Assembly (NCBI RefSeq): GCF_900105335.1
Contig: NZ_LT629770.1
Span: forward strand, 1,240,001 to 1,304,000
Source of the DNA: Microbacterium paraoxydans
Lineage (GTDB): Bacteria; Actinomycetota; Actinomycetes; Actinomycetales; Microbacteriaceae
Direction: 5' to 3'
Length of the DNA: 64,000 nt
The stretch's first letter is position 1; each line of letters opens with the position of its first letter. Below, piece after piece: positions 58,976 to 64,000 of this stretch. Position numbers and translations under genes: made by a program. The notes below the pieces were generated by a model. The model saw only the letters and a program-made list of their open reading frames with translations. It searched no databases and was not told the DNA's origin.

Positions 58976-59860
58976 TCATTGCCTCCCGCTTCGGAACGAG
59001 ACCATCTGCACGACGGACAGCACGAGCGTGATCACGAAGATCAGGCTCGCGATGGCCGAGGCGTAGCCCATCTCGTTCTGGAAGAAACCCTGGTTGTACA
59101 TATAGGTCGCGAGGACCTGGGTGGTGTTTCCCGGACCGCCCTTGGTCAGGATGTAAGGCTCGTTGAACACCGTGAAAGCGCCGGAGACGGTGAGGATCAT
59201 CGCGACGAAGATCATCTCCTTGGCCTGCGGGACGGTGATGCTGAAGAACTGGCGAACCCGTCCGGCGCCGTCCAGCGACGCGGCTTCGTAGTACTCCTCC
59301 GGGATCTGCTGCAGTGCGACGACGTAGAGCATGCAGACGTAGCCGATGCTCTGCCACTGGGAGACGCCGATGACCGCTCCCATCGCCGTGTCGACATCGG
59401 CGAGCCACGCCGTCTGCAGGCTGCCGAGTCCGATCGCCTCCAGCAGAGCGTTGAGGAGTCCGCCGCGGGCGTTGTACACGAACGTGAACAGCAGCGCGAT
59501 CACCGTCATCGAGATCACGGCGGGCAAGAAGTACACGCTGCGCAGGAATGCGCCCATGCGCGGACCGAGCAGCCGGGTCAGCCAGGCGGCGATCACGAGG
59601 GCACCACCCACCTGGCACACGATCGAGACGATCGCGTACAGGATGTTGTTGCCCAGGGCCGTCGCGATGATCGGATCGCTGAGGAGCCGCGCGAAGTTGT
59701 CGAGGCCGACGAAGCGCATCTCACCGCTGCCGGCGCTGAACGAGAAGAAGCCGAAGGCCGCATTGGCGACCAGCGGGTAGTACACGAACACCCCGATCAG
59801 GATGATCGCGGGAAGCACGTAGAGCAGGTTCGACCAGGCTCGAGAGCGTGTTCTCATCAC
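58976..59860 (-). CDS. frlN: Sugar ABC transporter permease, MalF type
   Basis: 294 residues, six membrane spans. EAA loop: LQQIPEEYYEAASLDGAGRVRQFFSITVPQAKEMI; LTKGGPGNTTQVLATYMYNQGF is a signature of CUT1 permeases. Starts GTG 59860 (ATG one codon later equally likely) with GGAAGAG upstream. No ATPase gene is in the cluster; as with other CUT1 importers a shared MsmK/MsiK ATPase elsewhere is likely. Confidence 0.87.
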   Translation of the reverse strand: MMRTRSRAWSNLLYVLPAIILIGVFVYYPLVANAAFGFFSFSAGSGEMRFVGLDNFARLLSDPIIATALGNNILYAIVSIVCQVGGALVIAAWLTRLLGPRMGAFLRSVYFLPAVISMTVIALLFTFVYNARGGLLNALLEAIGLGSLQTAWLADVDTAMGAVIGVSQWQSIGYVCMLYVVALQQIPEEYYEAASLDGAGRVRQFFSITVPQAKEMIFVAMILTVSGAFTVFNEPYILTKGGPGNTTQVLATYMYNQGFFQNEMGYASAIASLIFVITLVLSVVQMVSFRSGRQ

Positions 59861-59922
59861 GGTGTCTCTTCCGAAAGGTGGGAGGGGCCGCCGGCCGAGG
59901 ATGCCGGCGGCCCCGGTGCGGA

Positions 59923-61206
59923 TCAGGAGGCGTCGCGCACGCGCTTCGCGGCTTCCTGCACGGCGGCCATGACCCCCTCGGGGGTCTGCTGGCCGCTGAG
60001 CATCAGCTGAGTCTCGGACAGGTACGCCTGCACGATCTGCGGATCGTAGGCGTTGTCGAGCCAGGTCGTCATCGCCGAGGCGTCGACGATCCCCTGGGCG
60101 AGCTCCCGTGAGATCTCGGGCACGTCCGCCTCCTCGACCGCACCCTTGACCGGGCTCAGCTCGCCCGCGCGCTCCGCATAGGCGATGCCGCTCTGCTTGC
60201 TGAGCAGGAACTCGAGGAACCGCTGCGCCTCCTCGGGGTGCTTCGTGGTCTTCGAGATCGCGAAGCCCTCCGGAGCTCCGGTCAGCTCCGCCGGATCGCC
60301 CTTGCCGCCCTCGACCGCAGGGAAGTTGAACGTGCCGTACTCGAACTGCGCGTCGCCGAAGTACCCCACCTCGGCGCTCTGCATGTACATGATCGGCGCC
60401 TCTTCCGCGATCCAGGCGTTACGCGCGATCTCATGCCCGACGGCCGTGAGGTCGTCGTTCATGTACTCGGCGAGTTCCTGGAAGCGCTCCAGCGCCCGGA
60501 CATACCCCTCGTCCGTGAACGCGCCGGTCGCCGGATCCTGATCCGCTGCGAACACCTCCGGATCGACGACACGCTGATTCAGCGTGCCGACGTAGTGCGC
60601 GATCGTCCACTGCTCCTGCGCGCCGTACTCGATCGGGGTCATGCCGGCGTCCTGGATCGTCTCCAGGACGTCGATGAACTCGTCCCACGTCGCCGGCGGC
60701 TCGAGACCCAGCTCCTCGAACACGTCTTTGTTGTAGAAGAACAGCTTCGACTGCATCCCCACTGGCAGACCGTAGGAGGTGCCGTCGACCTCGAAGGCTT
60801 CCAGCTGGCTCGGGTAGAAGCTGTCCCGGAAGTCCGTGTCCTCCTCGAGCCACGGCCCGAGATCGAGCAGGGCGTCGTTGGAGACGAGCTCGTCCACGAA
60901 CGAGCCACTCCAGGTGAACAGGACGTCCGGAGCGTTGGCGGAGCCCGCGACGACCTTCACCTTGTCCTTGTAGGCGTCGTTGAGCACGCTCTCGACGGAG
61001 ACCTTGATGTCGGGGTTCTCCTTCTCGAACTCCGCCACCATGTCGGTGTAGTACGAGTTCTTCGGCTCGTTGGGCCAGCGGTGGAAGAAGCTGATCTCCA
61101 CCTGGCCGTCCGAGGCCTCGCTCTCGCCGCCGGCGCACGAGGCCAGGGGCAGGACGAGGGCGGCGGCGGCCGCAGCCGCCACGCCGATCCGGGCTGATGT
61201 TCGCAT
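59923..61206 (-). CDS. frlO: Sugar ABC transporter substrate-binding lipoprotein (FrlO-like)
   Basis: 427 residues, family-1 receptor. Lipobox PLASC; then EISFFHRWPNEPKNSYYTDMVAEFEKENPDIKV, FYNKDVFEELGLEPPATWDEFIDVL and PEGFAISKTTKHPEEAQRFLEFLLS. Acidic residues are abundant, fitting a basic, lysine-derived ligand such as fructoselysine (inference). AAAGGATCG upstream of ATG 61206. 20 bp after frlB. Confidence 0.85.
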   Translation of the reverse strand: MRTSARIGVAAAAAAALVLPLASCAGGESEASDGQVEISFFHRWPNEPKNSYYTDMVAEFEKENPDIKVSVESVLNDAYKDKVKVVAGSANAPDVLFTWSGSFVDELVSNDALLDLGPWLEEDTDFRDSFYPSQLEAFEVDGTSYGLPVGMQSKLFFYNKDVFEELGLEPPATWDEFIDVLETIQDAGMTPIEYGAQEQWTIAHYVGTLNQRVVDPEVFAADQDPATGAFTDEGYVRALERFQELAEYMNDDLTAVGHEIARNAWIAEEAPIMYMQSAEVGYFGDAQFEYGTFNFPAVEGGKGDPAELTGAPEGFAISKTTKHPEEAQRFLEFLLSKQSGIAYAERAGELSPVKGAVEEADVPEISRELAQGIVDASAMTTWLDNAYDPQIVQAYLSETQLMLSGQQTPEGVMAAVQEAAKRVRDAS

Positions 61207-61225
61207 CGTTGCGATCCTTTCGTTC

Positions 61226-62230
61226 CTAGTACTCCATGCGCCACATGTAGCGGCGCACGCTGAGGGGGTGTCCTCGGTGGTCGGCGAGTGCATCCGCGTA
61301 CGCGCGGAGCACGACGTTGAAGAGGAGGTGGGCGACGATGCCGCGCACCTCCGGAGCGACGACATCGAGGCCGAACTCCTGGGCGTCGATGACGAGCACC
61401 CGATCCGAGTGCTTCGTGACGAAGTCCACCGCGCGCTGCTCGACGGACCGAGTCTCATCGAGTCCGAGCAGCGCGATGAACGGCACATCCTCCTCGGTGA
61501 TCTCGAAGGGGCCGTGGAAGTACTCGCCGGCGTGGATGGCGGCGGAGTGCACCCACTGCATCTCCTGCAGCAGGCAGATGGCGAACGAGTACGCGGAGCC
61601 GTAGTTGGAGCCTGCCGCCATCGTGTAGATGAGGGACTCGCGACGGTGGCGGTATCCCCAGGCATCGGCGGCTGCGGAGTGCGCTTCGCGCGCTGCCGGC
61701 ACGAGGGTCGGCAACTGGGCGACGGCCTCGTCGACCGCACCGACGATGCCGGCCTGTTCACGGTCGTCCAGGATGCCGGCCGCCAGGCGCAGCAGCAGCG
61801 CGGGGCCGACGTGGGCCTCGCTCTTCCCCTCGCCGTGCTGATACGCCACCACGTGCTCCGATGCCTCGGCGAGCGGCGACGTCGGGTCGAACGTGAAGGC
61901 GACCGTGAGCGCACCGCGCTCGCGTGCGTGCTTCGCCGCGGCGACCGTCTCCGGCGTGGTGCCGGAGTGCGAACAGAGCACGACGAGGGTGTCGGCGTCG
62001 ACGCGCGACGAGGCGCGGCTGGTGAACTCGGCAGCATTGAGTGCGGTCGCCTCGAGCGACACCGCCTTGGTGCCGAACAGGTACTCGATGGGCTGCATGA
62101 CGGCAAAGGAGCCGCCGCAGGCGGTGAGCACGACGCGCGAGATGGTGTCTCGGGTCGCGATCGCCTGGCGGGCCGCAGCGAGCTGGTTCTCGATAGCGGC
62201 GGAGTCGACGAACAGAGCGGTGGCAGACAA
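61226..62230 (-). CDS. frlB: SIS-domain deglycase (fructoselysine 6-phosphate deglycase-like)
   Basis: About 334 residues with two SIS domains (LTACGGSFAVMQPIEYLFG...LCSHSGTTPETVAAAKHARERG and YTMAAGSNYGSAYSFAICLLQEMQWVHSAAIHAGEYFHGPFE). HAGEYFHGPFE carries the catalytic residues of FrlB/GlmS-type enzymes. Splits glycated amino acid 6-phosphates to glucose 6-phosphate and amino acid. TTG 62230 is preferred: AAGGGA lies 6 nt upstream and the 12 codons before it have no homology. First gene of the cluster. Confidence 0.86.
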   Translation of the reverse strand: MSATALFVDSAAIENQLAAARQAIATRDTISRVVLTACGGSFAVMQPIEYLFGTKAVSLEATALNAAEFTSRASSRVDADTLVVLCSHSGTTPETVAAAKHARERGALTVAFTFDPTSPLAEASEHVVAYQHGEGKSEAHVGPALLLRLAAGILDDREQAGIVGAVDEAVAQLPTLVPAAREAHSAAADAWGYRHRRESLIYTMAAGSNYGSAYSFAICLLQEMQWVHSAAIHAGEYFHGPFEITEEDVPFIALLGLDETRSVEQRAVDFVTKHSDRVLVIDAQEFGLDVVAPEVRGIVAHLLFNVVLRAYADALADHRGHPLSVRRYMWRMEY

Positions 62231-62274
62231 GATGGTCCCTTCTGATGACCTTCGATCAAACATCATGACTCGTT

Positions 62275-62288
62275 ATATGACGTCATGT
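62275..62288. promoter_or_regulatory. Candidate FrlR operator upstream of frlB
   Basis: ATATGACGTCATGT is a near-perfect palindrome centred on TGACGTCA, 45-58 bp before the frlB start. HutC-type GntR regulators commonly bind such GAC-GTC centred sites. The rest of the frlB-TauE gap shows nothing further. Confidence 0.55.
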
Positions 62289-62421
62289 GATGACTGACGA
62301 TAGCGAGCGCAGCACCGCCTGTAAAGAGGCGCGGCGAAAATCGTTCGCGGGAGTCAGGGAAAGGGACGGGTCCGGCGCGCTTCAGCGGTCGGCTCGCGCC
62401 GCAGGAACGGCGGCCGCGGCG

Positions 62422-63219
62422 TCAGCCGCGCCGGCGCCCGCGGACGGCCTTGAGGGCCATCTGCACCGCGATCACGACGAGATACGCGGCGAAGAGGAGG
62501 TTGCCGACGGTCGGGTCGACGATGGTCGCCAGCCAGGCGCCGAGGGCCGTCGTGGTGCACGCCGAGACGCCGATCAGCAGCGCGGCGAGGAGATCGACGT
62601 TGCGGTTGCGGAGATTGCCGACCGTGCCGGAGAGCGCGGTCGGGATCATCATGAGTAGCGAGGTGCCCTTCGCGACGAGGTCGCTCGTGCCGAACGCGAG
62701 CATGAGCACCGGGACGACGATCACACCGCCGCCCACGCCGATGAGCCCGGCCAGGATGCCGGTTCCGATTCCCACGACCACCAGGGCGATCCCGGTGAGC
62801 CAGGTGAGCTCGAAGACGGCGTCGCGCGAGGGGATGACGAGGAAGAGGCTCACGATCACGACGACGAGGAAGCCGACGAACCCCCAGCGGAGGGCGGTCT
62901 GCGAGATCCGCGGGAGCAGGCGGGTGCCGATCTGCGCTCCGACCACGGCTCCGGCGGCGAGGATCAGCGCCGGGATCCAGGCGACGGAGCCCGACGCGGC
63001 GTAGGAGATGACCCCGACGGTCGCCGTCGGGACGATCGCCGCCAGCGAGGTCCCGGCCGCGAGCCGCTGGTCGAACGCGAGCAGCAGCACCAGCAGGGGG
63101 ACGATGACCGTGCCGCCGCCGACGCCGAAGAGACCGGAGAGGAGGCCGGCGAGGAGGCCGATGCCGATGAACGTGGCGTAGGCGCGGGGCCCGCGCTTCA
63201 GGACCGTCGCATCGCTCAC
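62422..63219 (-). CDS. TauE/SafE-family membrane permease
   Basis: 265 residues with about eight membrane spans in two inverted halves. The repeated motif is seen as GLLAGLLSGLFGVGGGTVIVPLLVLLLAFDQRLAAGTSLAAIVPTA and GILAGLIGVGGGVIVVPVLMLAFGTSDLVAKGTSLLMMIPTAL. Family members move sulfite, sulfoacetate or other organic anions. Substrate unknown. GTG start with TAGGCT six bases upstream (leaderless). Confidence 0.9.
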   Translation of the reverse strand: MSDATVLKRGPRAYATFIGIGLLAGLLSGLFGVGGGTVIVPLLVLLLAFDQRLAAGTSLAAIVPTATVGVISYAASGSVAWIPALILAAGAVVGAQIGTRLLPRISQTALRWGFVGFLVVVIVSLFLVIPSRDAVFELTWLTGIALVVVGIGTGILAGLIGVGGGVIVVPVLMLAFGTSDLVAKGTSLLMMIPTALSGTVGNLRNRNVDLLAALLIGVSACTTTALGAWLATIVDPTVGNLLFAAYLVVIAVQMALKAVRGRRRG

Positions 63220-63265
63220 CGGATCAGCCTACTCCCGGCCTCTCCCCTCCTCGAATCGAGCGGGC

Positions 63266-64000
63266 TCAAACCTCCGAGTCCGCTTTGACGGGCACCGCGA
63301 TGGACTCCGTGAGCGCCTGCTCGTACCGGCGCTGTCGGCGCCGCAGCCACAGCCCGCCGACGATGAGCAGCGCGAGGATGACGTAGGCGACTGCGGAGAA
63401 CGGCTGCGCGATGAGCGTCGTCAGGTCGCCCTGGCTGAGCTGCAGTGCGCGCCGCAGCTGCTCCTCCCCCATCGGCCCGAGGATCATGCCCACCACCAGC
63501 GGCGCCACCGGGAACCCGTACCGCCGCAGGAAGTAGCCGAGGACGCCGATGATCAGCAGGATCAGGATGTCGACGACCGCGAAGTTCAGCGCGTACGCGC
63601 CGAAGGCGGCGAACAGGAGGATGCCCGCGTACAGGTACGGCCGCGGGATCTGCAGGAGCTTCACCCACATGCCCACGAGCGGCAGGTTCAGCACGAGCAG
63701 GATCACGTTGCCGATGTAGAGGCTCGCCACCAGTGCCCAGACGAGGTCAGCCTGTCCGGTGAACAGCTGCGGCCCGGGCTGCAGACCGTACGTCTGGAAC
63801 GCGGTGAGGATGATCGCGGCCGTCGCCGTCGTCGGAAGTCCCAGCGTCAGCAGCGGCACGAGCACGCCCGCGGCCGCCGCGTTGTTCGCCGACTCCGGGC
63901 CCGCGACGCCTTCGATGGCCCCGCGGCCGAACTCGTCCTTGCGGCGCGAGAGCTTGCGCTCGGTGGCGTAGGACAGGAAGGTCGCCACGTCGGCACCGCC
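63266..64000 (-). CDS. tctA: Tripartite tricarboxylate transporter large permease TctA (5' part beyond window)
   Basis: The last 244 codons of a roughly 500-residue membrane protein; the frame is open to the window edge. [65 protein letters not shown] is the highly conserved central motif of TctA; five to six membrane spans follow. Works with TctB and a periplasmic-type TctC receptor for citrate or other carboxylates; those genes would lie to the right. Confidence 0.92.
   Translation of the reverse strand, partial: GGADVATFLSYATERKLSRRKDEFGRGAIEGVAGPESANNAAAAGVLVPLLTLGLPTTATAAIILTAFQTYGLQPGPQLFTGQADLVWALVASLYIGNVILLVLNLPLVGMWVKLLQIPRPYLYAGILLFAAFGAYALNFAVVDILILLIIGVLGYFLRRYGFPVAPLVVGMILGPMGEEQLRRALQLSQGDLTTLIAQPFSAVAYVILALLIVGGLWLRRRQRRYEQALTESIAVPVKADSEV

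Overview
The window is high-GC actinobacterial chromosome, most likely from Microbacteriaceae and probably Microbacterium. Pointers are the long acidic NusG extension, a RamB-type glyoxylate regulator, many leaderless starts (a TANNNT box 6-7 nt before ATG/GTG), and a gene block matching in content and order the riboflavin catabolism (rca) locus known from Microbacterium maritypicum. There is no rRNA, CRISPR array, insertion sequence or prophage. One tRNA (Trp) is present.

Layout. 1-2.2 kb: truncated sugar-binding lipoprotein divergent from a LacI regulator, with three palindromic operators between them. 2.2-3.4 kb: rplJ-rplL with an L10 leader. 3.5-5.4 kb: orphan AbiEi/DUF559-type protein and orphan YqaJ nuclease, with two copies of a nested palindromic repeat. 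5.4-8.4 kb: five-gene SipW secretion operon (three SipW-type substrates, the peptidase, one LATTG-anchored protein). 8.5-12.8 kb: ArgP/LysE pair, DUF1801 protein, cystine-type ABC transporter. 13.0-15.9 kb: tRNA-Trp, secE, nusG, rplK, rplA. 16.1-20.7 kb: HtpG-like ATPase plus TPR protein. 20.8-23.0 kb: PoxB and a flavin-binding protein. 23.1-32.9 kb: putrescine/GABA catabolism (gabT, amine oxidase, stress protein, APC permease, two aldehyde dehydrogenases) with a divergent PucR regulator.

32.9-39.7 kb: riboflavin catabolism. Riboflavin kinase and flavin reductase (rcaA, rcaB) diverge from a PadR regulator (rcaC). On the minus strand an ABC transporter (binding lipoprotein, ATPase, permease) leads into the riboflavin lyase-like monooxygenase (rcaE) and ribokinase (rcaD). 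A perfect 7-2-7 inverted repeat, TAGTCAA-N2-TTGACTA, sits in front of both rcaBA and the transporter operon. It suggests one PadR-controlled regulon that imports riboflavin, cleaves it to lumichrome and ribose, and recovers the ribose as ribose 5-phosphate.

39.7-49.7 kb: DUF6226 protein, ramB divergent from aceA-aceB (glyoxylate shunt), small unknown protein, Lrp regulator divergent from alanine dehydrogenase, aspartate aminotransferase, VOC protein. 49.8-54.4 kb: GntP permease, threonate-type dehydrogenase, four-carbon acid sugar kinase and a FadR regulator, without the aldolase and isomerase usually found with them. 54.4-56.4 kb: murB coupled to two MaoC dehydratases. 56.5-62.3 kb: fructoselysine/Amadori cluster in the Bacillus frlBONMD order plus a GntR regulator. 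62.4-64 kb: TauE-type permease and the C-terminal part of a TctA permease cut by the window edge.

Transcription units are compact, with many 1-8 bp start/stop overlaps. Two families of nested palindromes (four copies of one, two of another) sit at gene ends and are the main unexplained non-coding structure.
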